Assembly (NCBI RefSeq): GCF_963169125.1 | Contig: NC_084802.1 | Span: 118,176,903 to 118,240,902, forward strand | DNA: 64,000 nt | Direction of reading: 5' to 3' | Origin: Humulus lupulus | Taxonomy: Eukaryota > Streptophyta > Magnoliopsida > Rosales > Cannabaceae | In this document: positions 35,975 through 46,066 of the stretch, one piece after another | How the letters are laid out: each line of letters starts with the position of its first letter | Position numbering within the stretch: position 1 is the stretch's first letter | The notes under the pieces: generated by a model | Told to the model about the DNA's origin: nothing | Databases searched by the model: none | Seen by the model: only the letters and a program-made list of their open reading frames with translations | Made by a program: the position numbers and the translations under genes

Positions 35975-36870
35975 TGTTGACCACGTTTTTGGTCAACGAC
36001 GTGTAGACGTCAAAACAACAAAAAACCTTCAAGAGAAAAATACGACACAGACAATTTTTATAGTGGTTCAGCCCCAATGCGTTGGTAATAGCCTAGTCCA
36101 CTTAGAGTTATGATTATGAATCTACACTCAAGATCAGATGAACCTGAGCCAACTGAGTTTCTTCAGTGCAGAATAAAAGAATACAATATTTCTCTCAAGA
36201 TACAAATATTCTCTCTCTGGAAAATTAGAATCTGAATCCTTTTTATGATGCCATGAGCCTTGTATTTATAGGCTCAGGATCGTACAAATGAAGTCCCCCA
36301 TAATCAAGATGTTTTTTTATTCCCCTACATTTAATTAATAATAATATTCAAAATACAACAATACACTACTTTTGTGGGATACTTTGAGAGATTCCCACAT
36401 AGGTACGACCGATTCTTGCTGAAGCCGTTACTGGGATCTTTTGTGTAGCACTACTCTACTTAGTCTGTCAACATCACACCTAGAAGGAAAAATGAAGGGC
36501 CAAAACACTTCACTGATCGGCCACATCCTCCCTGGTCGGCCAAGACAAGTGACTGGTCGGCCAAACACATGTCCGGTCGACCAAACACTTGACTGGTCGG
36601 ACAAGCACCTGACTGGTCGGACAAGCACCTGACTGGTCAGACAAGCACCTGACTGGCCGGACAAGCACATGACTGGTCGGACAAGCACATGACTGGTCGG
36701 TCATGACACTTGACTAGTTGGTCAAGCACATGACTGGTTGGTCATGACACTTGACTGGTCAGTCAAAAATCTTCACCGGTCCACCGGATCACTCCCAAGC
36801 CAGATCAGCCATTCCTTGCCATTTGTCACTTCTACTGCCACTTCATCATTTTCAAATTTTGGGGATAGAA
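35975..36870 (-). repeat. Tat-B 3' LTR
   Basis: 896 bp, plus strand starts TGTTGACCACG and ends GGGGATAGAA (the 5' LTR has ...ATAGCA). It contains a tandem array of 20-bp units (GGACAAGCACCTGACTGGTC and variants) at about 36535-36765, 11 units. On the minus strand GCCTATAAATACAAGG near 36263-36278 provides a TATA box. ORFs of 60-86 codons on both strands at 36428-36704 are translations of the array. Confidence 0.92.
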
Positions 36871-36883
36871 TTTTCCCCCCAAG
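36871..36883 (-). other. Tat-B polypurine tract
   Basis: Minus strand CTTGGGGGGAAAA immediately before the 3' LTR. Confidence 0.75.
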
Positions 36884-37101
36884 TTTATTATATGATATAC
36901 TCACATAATAAACTTTTCTCTCCACTGCTGACGGCATAATAAAAAAAAAAATCTAACTGCACATCTTCCCGCCTATGCAACAAACCACGAAGCCACAGAA
37001 GACCACGATCACTGGAATTAACTGCTCACAATTGTGGGGAGATAACATAGCCAAGGGAATTCCAAGAGTCTAAGAATAAGTGACAATTTCCACTTTTTCC
37101 C

Positions 37102-37109
37102 TTTAAATA
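37102..37109 (+). promoter_or_regulatory. TATA-like box and leader intron of the Tat-B aORF
   Basis: TTTAAATA in CCCTTTAAATAGACCC, followed by a purine-rich leader, a donor match ATTTGG|GTAAGTCC at 37311 and an acceptor TTTTTTGTAG at 38479 with the ATG immediately after it at 38480. The leader intron would be about 1.17 kb. Tat-A and Tat-C share the layout, which is the main support. Confidence 0.5.
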
Positions 37110-37310
37110 GACCCATAAGTGCCCATAATCTCATAAGCAAAAAAGAAGAGCAAAAAGTTCCCCATCTCCCTCATCTTTTTTTCTTGGCCGAATACCCAAA
37201 AAACTCTCCTCTTGGCCAAAAGCTTCAAGGACTTCAAGAAAAAGCTCCAATTTCTTCAAGCAAATCCAAGGGTTCTTCAAGAAATCAAAACCTCTTCAAG
37301 ATATATTTGG

Positions 37311-38479
37311 GTAAGTCCTTCCTCATCTCCATTTATGTGTTTTTTGTCTCAAAGCTTAAGAAAAAATATGTGTAGGCCGAAACCCCCATAAGAAATTTTC
37401 CCTTGAACTTGTGTATGAATCCTTGATATATACTGTATATTGTGGCTGTTTTGATGTTGTTTAGGCTATGGGTAACTCAATTTTGTCTTCAATTTCATGG
37501 AAATTTAAGGAAAAAATGAATTTTTTAACCTAAATTGCATATATGGGTTTATGGGTATTTGATGATAGATAGGGTCCTTAGAACTTTTGGAACCTTTCAA
37601 ATCCCTCATTTTGATCTTGTTGTTGTGTATTTTGAGTGAGGAAAAGTGTTTGTGCTCTATGGGATTTAGGTTTTTACGAAATGGGTTCAGGGAAAAATGT
37701 TTGTGGCCGATCGGCCATGGCCCTTTTTCCTTTGAATATCCGGGCATGCCCTTAAACCAATTGGGCATGCCTTTTCCAAGCTCTCATTTGGTTTGAGTTA
37801 ATGTTCCACTGATCGGACCCTTCAACAGCCACTTGGACCAACACCCATCCGATCGAGATGCCCCACACCTGCCCCTCGGACGCGCGCTGGCTGGTCTCCC
37901 ATCCGATCGGGTGCCCCGCGTCTTCTCCTCAGACGCGCGCTGGCTCCTTGGATACCTCGGCATAACCACAGGGCACCGATCCGTCACCACACACGCCTGC
38001 TGGGCTCCTCGGGTGTGCACACGCTTCCTGGCCCTCGGACACAAGACAACTACTTGGCCTGAGCCATCCACTCGGAACTAGACGCGTGCGCTGCTGGGCT
38101 GCTCGGGTGCACACACGCCTCCGCTCGATCATGCATGCCTTGGCTCGGACGTCATTCACCTGCACACACGCCTCAGACACCACACATGAAGCCAGTTGCT
38201 CGGTCATGCATGCCTTGGCTCGGACGCCATTCACCTGCCCAGATGCACACACAGCCATTCGGATGGCACGCTCAGCCACTCGGGCACCACACGCCATCCG
38301 ATCGAACAACAGGCTTAACTCCTCGGCACTTTAAGAACTTTTAGGCACAAAAGTTATTTTTTCCCTTATGCACACTATATTTTCACCACTATCTAAGTAA
38401 TAAAAATAAATAGTTTTCTGCTAAAATAATTGATTTATGTTTGTTTGGTTACTCACCTCCCCGTATTTATTTTTTGTAG
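37311..38479 (+). other. Leader intron region of Tat-B with a GC-rich repeated block
   Basis: No gene. From 37800 to 38335 the base composition turns GC-rich against AT-rich surroundings, with repeated words such as CTCGGACGC, CCGATCG and ACACACGCC. A phrase CATGCATGCCTTGGCTCGGA occurs at 38129 and again at 38206, about 77 bp apart. Overlapping ORFs on both strands (37784-38344) follow from this composition. The rest is AT-rich, including an unremarkable stretch at 38336-38470. Confidence 0.5.
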
Positions 38480-40923
38480 ATGAATCGCTTCAACTATAGG
38501 GGAGGTGATAACCATACAAATTCTGACACTTCCATTCCGCAATCAAGCGATACTCCTCAAAGCATCGACTCTTCATCGAAATCTCCTAGCAGTCGCACCC
38601 CCGAAGATCACCTTCGCCGTCTTAAAAAGATCCTCCCCCGATCAGCCTTATATTTCCTCCACGAAGAACAGTTTCTCAATCAGCAGGCTGAACATTCAGA
38701 AATGAGGGTAAAGAAATCTAACAGACTTCCTTAGGACCAGGACCCTCAGGTGGCTCGCAGAGTGGCATAGAAAGTAGTGGAATGTAGTGAAGTTCGAACT
38801 GCGGCTTCTTCAAGACCGCCTCGCCAGACACAAAAACCCAGCAAGCCTCGGAGAAAAATCGTTCAGAAATTTACCACCGAGATTCAACAATTAGCCGTTC
38901 AAAAACCAAGAAAAGACGGAGAAGAAACACCTTCTTGGTTTACAGCCAAACCCTCCAAACTTAACCCCGGCATGTTCGACAAACATATTCAAGCCTCAGG
39001 CCTGAGAGGGGTTAACGTAATATGTCCGCACCCTCATCAGAGAGCCAACAAGCTTGGTGGACCATACTGTGCCTGGTCTAGGCACCACGTATACGCAGGA
39101 GCTACCATCCCGCTGCATCCTTTCTTTCGGTCAGTAGCGGACTACTTCAACGTCTCTCCTTTCCAGATTGCTCCCAATGGGATTCAGGCGTTGTCTGCTC
39201 TATACATCCTTTACTTCCTGCAAGGTTGGGATCCACCCACTCCTCATGAAGTGCATTATCTCTTCGACTTCAGGACTAACCCAAGCCACAAGAATACAAG
39301 TTTTTTCCACTTCTTCCACAGGCATAAAGGGATTAAATACCTCCATGGTATCGCTCATAAGTCAAATCCTGGAAAATACTATACTGAGTATTTTCTTACT
39401 TCAGATATCAAAGCCAACAACTTAGCCTTTACACATGGGGGTTCATTTCACCAGCCTTTGCCTACCAAGGAAATGTGTTCCCAAGCAGAAGAATTGGCTA
39501 ATATGTGCACCGAGGAGAAGAATGTCAAAGAGTTGGTTACTGTGAATAATCTTCAGATGGTGGGGCTATTACTAAGTAACCAAAACATCATAGTAGAAAG
39601 TACAACCGAGGAAGCAAATGCAACTGACCAGTCCAACGCTGACACCGAGGTAGTGACCGATCAGTTCTCTCCTGGACCGTCTCCCTACTCTCGTAGATCG
39701 AGTGACCTTATCATTAGGGAACCCCTGCCAGAGGACCAATGCAGACGTGTCATTCCCACACAGCCTGGGAAAGGAAAGACCATCCAGCTTCATGGAGACT
39801 TAAGCTCATCATCTGATGAAGAGGATGACTTCCTTGACCAAATCCTAAACTCAGGTCTAGTAGTCATAGTGTGATGTTTGGTTTTTAAATAACTTGGTTA
39901 TACGGGATTTATAGAGTCGTCTGGTAGTTGTAAAGTATTTGTCTACATATTGCTCTACTTTTTACTAACAAATCTTGTGTTTACTCTTCTGCAGATTCAG
40001 AGATGTTCAGGCAATTCAACACCACTCTTGCCCAAAAGAGGAAATCTGGGGAGGGAAGTGGCTCAAACCCCCCAAGCAAAGTTCCAAGGACAACCCCAAC
40101 CAGCCAAGGAAGACAACCCGAGGAGTTGATTACAATCCCGCAGCTGACCCCTTCGTCAATTTCTCCCTCTGCGAGCCTAACCCCCACTCGCCTGACTGGC
40201 TTAAGTGAGCCCCTTCGCACTGTTGGTAACATTGGGAAGGAACTGCTCGACCAAACCCTTCATGATGCTTAAATGATTCAAAGCTTTGAATCCTTGCCTC
40301 GGCTTAGTGTTGAAGTCTTCTTGCAAAGAGGGCTCGCTCAGCTGATGAATGTAAATATTTTATCACAAGATAGTTTGTTATTAATCATTTTTACTTGTAG
40401 TAACTTCCTGTTTTCCATGCAGTCGCTTATCACTATCAGCCACGCTCAGCATCGAGCAGTAGACTACAAGGAATTGATCAAGGTCTTAAATGATCAACTA
40501 GTGGACGCCCAAACTAAAGTGGAGACTTTAACTTCCTTGGAAAAAGATCTCAAATCCAAGGTGGAGCAGGCAGAGAAGACTGTGGCTCAGCGGAATGAGT
40601 CTCTTAGGGGGCTGGCTAACGAAAACCAAAAACAAACTCAAATCAACAAGTCATTGACTGATCAGCTAGAGAAATTGACTCGTGAGAATGAGGAGCTAAA
40701 GCGAGAGAAAGAAGCCGATCTCGCTCGCTACGGGGAGATTTTTTTCAATTGCTTTTACCAGGTGTGGAAGCTGAACAAACCTCTCAACCTCGACTTTCTC
40801 ACATAGGAGGCCAAGGCAGAAGAGCTTGCAAAATACGAGGCAAAGGCTACTGAGGAGGCAGCTAATCCTACTGGCACCACCTTTTTCTCCCACACTATTG
40901 TTCCGACTGGAAGAAGCCACTGA
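38480..40923 (+). pseudogene. Tat-B antisense aORF, Transposase_28-like with coiled coil
   Basis: Starts MNRFNYRGG at the leader-intron acceptor. A Ser/Pro-rich N-terminus has two in-frame TAG (38732-38734, 38768-38770). The conserved domain is at about 39000-39430: GATIPLHPFFRSVADYFNVS, PFQIAPNGIQALSALYIL, PPTPHEVHYLFDF, FFHFFHRHKGIKYL. An acidic Ser-rich tail follows. Introns: about 39855-39994 (CAG|GTCTAG...TTCTGCAG) and about 40352-40421 (GTAAATAT...TCCATGCAG). Between them lies a basic, Pro/Ser-rich segment with a TAA at 40270-40272. The last exon is a long coiled coil (LIKVLNDQL...LTRENEELKREKEADL) ending VWKLNKPLNLDFLT and a TAG. The paralogues in Tat-A and Tat-C share the domain, introns and coiled-coil end. 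The domain resembles Pfam Transposase_28 from memory; no catalytic motif is visible and the role is unknown. Confidence 0.75.
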
Positions 40924-41923
40924 TGCTGAGGAGGGTGTTGATCAACCTGAGTGACAACCTGACCAGGGAGCCCCATAGCCGACCAATGAGCCTCCATCCG
41001 ACTAGCTGACTCCTTAGCATACTAGTAGACATTTATTTTCTATTTTGCTACTGTACTTTTGCTCGTATGGCCGAGCTATTGGCATGAACACTTCACTTTT
41101 TTTATACTTGAGTCTTTTAAAAGTTTTATCACATAGATGCCTTATATTTTCATATGAGTACTTAGTTTTCTAACTTAGAAATTCTAAACATTTCATAAGT
41201 TGCTACTAAGCATGCTTTCTCGCACTCTTATTGCTTTAACATTTTATGAGCATAGCGTTTTATTTACACACGAATAGTTGTTCTTAACTTAAAATTTTGA
41301 GAAAATTCCAAGTTAATTAAGCTTTGTAAAACAAGTTAGCTTAACGGCCCTTTTGACTTCAAAGATTTACAAGTCAGCCTGCAAACAAATATCTTTGCTC
41401 GTCTTCTTATTGCTTGTGTTGAGTTGTATACCAATATACCCTATGTGCCCCCCAAGTGATTGAGGGTTGAAAAATCCTTGATCACTTGCTACTTGATCGA
41501 ATTTGTCCGAGCAGTTATTACTCGTGAAACACATTGAATATACAGAAGATATTTCAGCAGTTAAACACTGCAAAAACATGCAACTATTTAAATGTTGGTC
41601 ATTCATCTGATGGATACCGACCAGTTGAACATTGCTCGGTATTTCCTCTAGAAAACCTTTTTTGTTTTAAGTTGTAATGACAGTTGAACACTGCCAAAGC
41701 ATGAATAATCAACACATATGCAAAATTTGTAGCAAGATTCGACCGCTTGTGCGTGATCTCTTTTATTACTCGTAAAAAAAGGACAAAGCGTGTCTAATTA
41801 CGAGTCTCAAACAAAATAAAATTGTTCAAAATAACATGACTGGTTAGCAAATAGCCAGTTCACAAACAAACTTAAATAACAAGTTAAACACTTGAGACAA
41901 ATCTACTACTCTGTAAGCAGTAT
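40924..41923. other. Tat-B spacer between aORF 3' end and pol 3' end
   Basis: AT-rich, without a credible ORF. This is where the two converging transcripts would meet. It has a few dispersed copies of CAGTTGAACA(C/T)TGC near 41560-41690. I see no promoter or RNA gene. Confidence 0.5.
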
Positions 41924-43291
41924 TTATTGATAATATTTCCTCAAGTGCTCGCCATTCCAATAGTTCCTGATCAGCTCTCCATTTAATCAAGCAAGTTTGT
42001 AAGTTCCGGGTGGCAAGACTTGCTCAATTTGATACGGTCCCTCCCAGTTTGGTCCTAGCACTCCAGCTGCCAGGTCTCTAATGAACACCTTTCTGAGGAC
42101 CAAATCTCCGACCTAGAACTTTCAATCTCTGGCTTTGGAATTAAAATAGTGGGCCACCTTTTGCTGATGAGCAACAACTCTCAAGCTTGCTTTTTCTCGT
42201 CTCTCCTCAAGGAAATCTAAAGATTCAGCTAACAACTGGTGATTCTCCTCCTGGTCGTACATGGTTCTCCGATGAGATGGTGGGTCTACTTCCATAGGAA
42301 AAATGGCTTCATATCCATATGCCAAGGAAAAGGGGGTATGACCAGTTGCTGTCCGGGCAGTAGTCCTGTATGACCAAAGGACTTCTGGTAATTCTTCCGC
42401 CCAAGCACCCTTAGCTTGCTCTAGAAGCTTTTTCAGAGTATCCTTCAAAGTTTTATTTACGGCTTCAACTTTCCCATTGGCTTGTGGATGAGCTACCGAG
42501 GAGAAAAATTTCAAAATGCCATGCCTAGTGCAGAAATCGGTAAATAAGTCACTATCGAACTGAGTGCCGTTGTCAGAGACTATCTTCTTAGGCAGACCAT
42601 AGCGACATATTATATTCTTAACCACAAAATCTAACACTTTATTCGAGGTGATCATTGCTAGTGGTTCGGCTTCGGTCCACTTGGTGACATAATCCACAGC
42701 AACTACTGCAAACTGTACTCCTCCTTTCCATTTGGGTAGTTTCCCGATCAGATCAATGCCCCATACTGCAAAAGGCCACGGGCTCTGCATTTGCTTCAAG
42801 ACATTCGGAGGCGCCCTGGGTACTTTAGAAAATCTTTGGCATTTATCACACTTCTTCACATACTCCATGGAATCTTCATTCATTGTAGGCCAGAAAAATC
42901 CTTGCCGCAAAATCTTTTTAGATAGACTCTGCCCCCCAGCATGATCTCCACAGAACCCCTCGTGCACTTCAGCTAATAAGTTTTTTTATTGGTCGGGTGC
43001 TATGCACCTTAGTAGAGGCAAAGAGTACCCTCTTCTATACAACACCCCATCCATCATAATATACCTAGCAGCTTGCCTCATAACTTTCTTAGCTTTATTA
43101 CGATTATCTGGGAGGATTCCTTACTCAAGATAAGTAATGATGGGTGTCATCCAAGTGTCAACTATTGTGATGGGCATGGCTTCTTGTTCATTTATGCTCG
43201 GCTCTGCCAAGTATTCCACTGGTACTATATTCAGAGTTTCAGCATCTTTCGCACTAGCTAATTTTGCTAGAGCGTCTACGTTAGAGTTCTA
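41924..43291 (-). pseudogene. Tat-B integrase
   Basis: Same frame as RT/RNase H but with stops at 43289-43291, two between 43130 and 42968, and more near the end (42122-42124 and after). The long open part is 42122-42967. Zinc-binding region: VHEGFCGDHAGG (two His) and CDKCQRF. DDE core: WGIDLIGKLPKWKGG (Asp), IVSDNGTQFDSDLF (Asp), HPQANGKVEAVNKTLKDTL (Glu), so the triad is intact. Then WSYRTTARTATGHTPFSLAYG and, past the 42122 stop, LGPNWEGPYQIEQVLPPGTY, the C-terminal GPY/F-like module. The protein ends HLRKYYQ at 41924. There is no chromodomain, as expected for Tat. Confidence 0.9.
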
Positions 43292-46036
43292 ATCCCGTGG
43301 TACCAGCTTAATAGTATACTCTTCGAATTGTGCTAGTAAATCCTTGGTTTTATTCAAGTATGCCATCATGAGTAGGCCCCTTGCCTGATATTCCCCTAAG
43401 ACTTGGTAGACCACCAATTGGGAATCACTGTTCACTTCAACTGACCGGGCACAAACATCTCTAGCCAAGCGCAAGCCTGCTAGGAGGGCTTCATACTCTG
43501 CCTCATTATTAGAAGTGTTAAATCCGAATCTTAATGCGCAATGAATTCGATCCTTCTCCGGCATGACTAATATAACTTCTACTCCCGAATGATGTTCATT
43601 TGACGACCCATCAACAAAAGGTTGCCAAGCAGGAAGATCATCTCTCAGCTCGGTTACACGCTCTTGCTGGTCGGGAATATCAGCAATCCCTGTGCATTCA
43701 CCAATAAAATCTGCCAAAGCCTGTCCCTTGATAGCAGACCTTGGTTGGTATTTTATTTTTAATTGGCCCAATTCAACCGCCCATTTAAGTAGCCGACTAG
43801 ATGACTCCGGCTTCTGTAAGACTTGACGTAGGGGCTGGTTGGTAAGGACTTTAATGGGATGTGCCTGGAAGTATGGTCGCAGTTTGCATGATGCAAGTAC
43901 CAAGAAATAGGCCAACTTCTTGAACACGGGATACCTGGACTCTGCTCCTATCAGTCGCTTGCTAACATAGTACACCGGACGCTGCACTTTATCTTCTTCT
44001 CGCACTAGAGCAGCATTAACAGCATGCTCTGTGACTGCTAGGTAAATAAAGAGGTCTTCCCCATCAACTGGCTTCGAAAGAATAGGGGGTTGAGCCAAGT
44101 GTTCCTTTATGGCTTGAAAAGCTTGCTCACATTCTTCCGTCCATTCAAACTTCTTACTTCCTCTAAGCAAGTTAAAAAATGGGACACACTTGTCCTTTGA
44201 TTTAGAAATGAACCTGCTTAGAGCAGCAATCCACCCAGTCAAGCTTTGCACATCCTTAACTCTGGCTGGAGACTTCATTTTTGCGAGCGCCTTTATCTTC
44301 TCTGGATTTGCTTCAATTCCCCATGAGTTAACAATAAACCCGAGAAATTTTCCAGAACTTACTCCAAACGAGCATTTGAGGGGATTCAACTTCATGCTGC
44401 ACTTTCTCAGTACTGCAAAGCATTCCTCCAAATCTCGTACATGTCCTTCAACTTCCTTTGACTTCACCAGCATGTCGTCTACGTACACCTCCATGTTCTT
44501 GACGATTAAGTCACGGAACATGCCATTCACCAAACGCTGGTAGGTGGCTCCCGCGTTCTTTAAGCCGAATGGCATGACCTTATAACAATATAGCCCTATG
44601 TCTGTTCGGAAACTGGTATGCTCCTCATCGGGAGGGTGCATACTAATCTTGTTATACCCCGAGTAAGCGTCCATGAAGGACAACGTTTCATGACTAGAGA
44701 TTGCGTCCACCAACTGGTCTATTATTGGCAAAGGAAAACAGTCCTTTGGACATGCTTTGTTCAGGTCGTTAAAGTCCACACAAGTCCTCCACTTTCCATT
44801 GGACTTGGGCACTAACACTGGGTTTGAAACCCAAGCAGGGTAATATGCTTCCCTTATAAACCCATTTTCCTTTAGCCGCTCTACCTCCTCCTTAAGAGCC
44901 TTTGCTCGATCTTTGTCAAGCAACCTTCTCTTCTGCTGCACTGCTGGATAGCTTTCATCCATGTTGAGCACGTGGCTGATCACAGTTGGTGAGATACCCA
45001 CCATATCCTTGTGAGACCAGGAGAAGACATCTTGATTCCTCCGCAAAAATTCTACTAGCTGCGCTTTTACTTTTGACTTCAACTTTTTTCCAACCTTGAC
45101 CCCTCTAGTCGGGTCATTCTCATCTATTGGAACCTCCTCTAACTCCTCGGTAGGTCCCACCTCACTTTCATAATCCCCCAAGCGAGGATTAAAGTCCATT
45201 CCCTTGACTTCATCACCGGATGGGGCTTGTTGTCCACTTAAACCAAGAGTTCTTTCTTGGCCCAACTCTTCAAACATTTTTTCTCGATCGGTCACGACTG
45301 TAATGCTTTGGTCGACATCCATCTCCTCTACATCCTCTTTATCTGCACATATAATCATGTTGTTTTCTTTAGCCCCCTTTTGTGCTTTAGCCACCGAGGC
45401 ATTATAACATTCCCTAGCCTCTCTCTGGTCTCCTCGGATGCAACCTATGCCTGCACTGGTTGGGAACTTCATTGAAAGGTGCCATATAGAGACTACCGCA
45501 TGCAAGGTTATGAGTAGTGGTCGACCAATAACCACATTATAGGTAGACGGGCAGTCGACTATCAAAAACTCTGTCATAACTGTCTCATGCTTGGGAGCAT
45601 CCCCTGTTGTGACTGGTAACTTGATCGTTCCAACTGGTGACAACCCTTCTCCAGTAAATCCATAAATGACTTGAGAGCATGGCTTCAAGTCATTGATAGA
45701 TAGTTTCATCCTTTCAAAGGATGATTTGTAGATAATTTTCACAGAACTCCCTGTGTCGACGAGGCATCTCTTCACCTTCATGTTTGCTATTTGGACTGTC
45801 ACGATGAGAGGGTCATTATGAGGATATCTCACGTGTCGTGCATCATCTTCAGTGTAAGTGAGGGACTCACTTTTGTATCGTGGGTTCTTCGGAGGCCGCT
45901 CCTCTACAGTCATGACCTCGGACGTCGATGCTGCATCCAACTCATGTCGGAGTGTTCGAGCATACCTTTCCCTTGCCTTGTTGCTATCCCCAGCCAGATG
46001 TGGACCTCCACATATGGTGTCAAGAGTGAAGTCCAC
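43289..46036 (-). CDS. Tat-B protease, reverse transcriptase and dual RNase H
   Basis: 915 codons open, in frame with upstream gag across one TGA (46067-46069). Protease: KRCLVDTGSSVKIIY near residues 88-102 and YNVVIGRPLL. RT: WRTCVDFNDLNKACPKDCFP, LSFMDAYSGYNKISM, VMPFGLKNAGATYQRLVN and active site YVDDMLVKSK. First RNase H: FIYLAVTEHAVNAALVRE, RYPVFKKLAYFLVLA, QPLRQVLQKPESSSRLLKWA and GQALADFIGEC; its first conserved Asp position is altered (YLAVTEH). Second RNase H (last about 120 residues): PFVDGSSNEHHSGVEVIL, FNTSNNEAEYEALLAGLRLA, VNSDSQLVVYQV; these Asp/Glu/Asp residues fit the extra RNase H known from Tat elements. The frame ends with TAG just before the integrase linker. Confidence 0.95.
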   Translation of the reverse strand: MDFTLDTICGGPHLAGDSNKARERYARTLRHELDAASTSEVMTVEERPPKNPRYKSESLTYTEDDARHVRYPHNDPLIVTVQIANMKVKRCLVDTGSSVKIIYKSSFERMKLSINDLKPCSQVIYGFTGEGLSPVGTIKLPVTTGDAPKHETVMTEFLIVDCPSTYNVVIGRPLLITLHAVVSIWHLSMKFPTSAGIGCIRGDQREARECYNASVAKAQKGAKENNMIICADKEDVEEMDVDQSITVVTDREKMFEELGQERTLGLSGQQAPSGDEVKGMDFNPRLGDYESEVGPTEELEEVPIDENDPTRGVKVGKKLKSKVKAQLVEFLRRNQDVFSWSHKDMVGISPTVISHVLNMDESYPAVQQKRRLLDKDRAKALKEEVERLKENGFIREAYYPAWVSNPVLVPKSNGKWRTCVDFNDLNKACPKDCFPLPIIDQLVDAISSHETLSFMDAYSGYNKISMHPPDEEHTSFRTDIGLYCYKVMPFGLKNAGATYQRLVNGMFRDLIVKNMEVYVDDMLVKSKEVEGHVRDLEECFAVLRKCSMKLNPLKCSFGVSSGKFLGFIVNSWGIEANPEKIKALAKMKSPARVKDVQSLTGWIAALSRFISKSKDKCVPFFNLLRGSKKFEWTEECEQAFQAIKEHLAQPPILSKPVDGEDLFIYLAVTEHAVNAALVREEDKVQRPVYYVSKRLIGAESRYPVFKKLAYFLVLASCKLRPYFQAHPIKVLTNQPLRQVLQKPESSSRLLKWAVELGQLKIKYQPRSAIKGQALADFIGECTGIADIPDQQERVTELRDDLPAWQPFVDGSSNEHHSGVEVILVMPEKDRIHCALRFGFNTSNNEAEYEALLAGLRLARDVCARSVEVNSDSQLVVYQVLGEYQARGLLMMAYLNKTKDLLAQFEEYTIKLVPRD

Positions 46037-46066
46037 AGGCTCGGGTTGTAAGGGTGGAGACCGCTG

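Noticed and set aside
36428..36704. Overlapping ORFs on both strands with repeated VRPVRCLSDQ and CPTSQVL phrases (and 48717-49047)
   Set aside because: They are translations of the 20-bp LTR array; a unit length not divisible by three keeps several frames open. There is no start context or conservation beyond the repeat.
36535..36765. CRISPR-like array of short repeats
   Set aside because: Units are contiguous without unique spacers, lie inside an LTR, recur in the other LTR, and the DNA is plant.
38480..40923. Independent host gene captured between elements
   Set aside because: It lies between pol and 3' LTR of a bounded Tat element, and equivalent genes sit at the same place in Tat-A and Tat-C, so it belongs to the element.
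41367..41606. Small gene in the Tat-B spacer
   Set aside because: No start context, no family resemblance and no counterpart in the other Tat elements.
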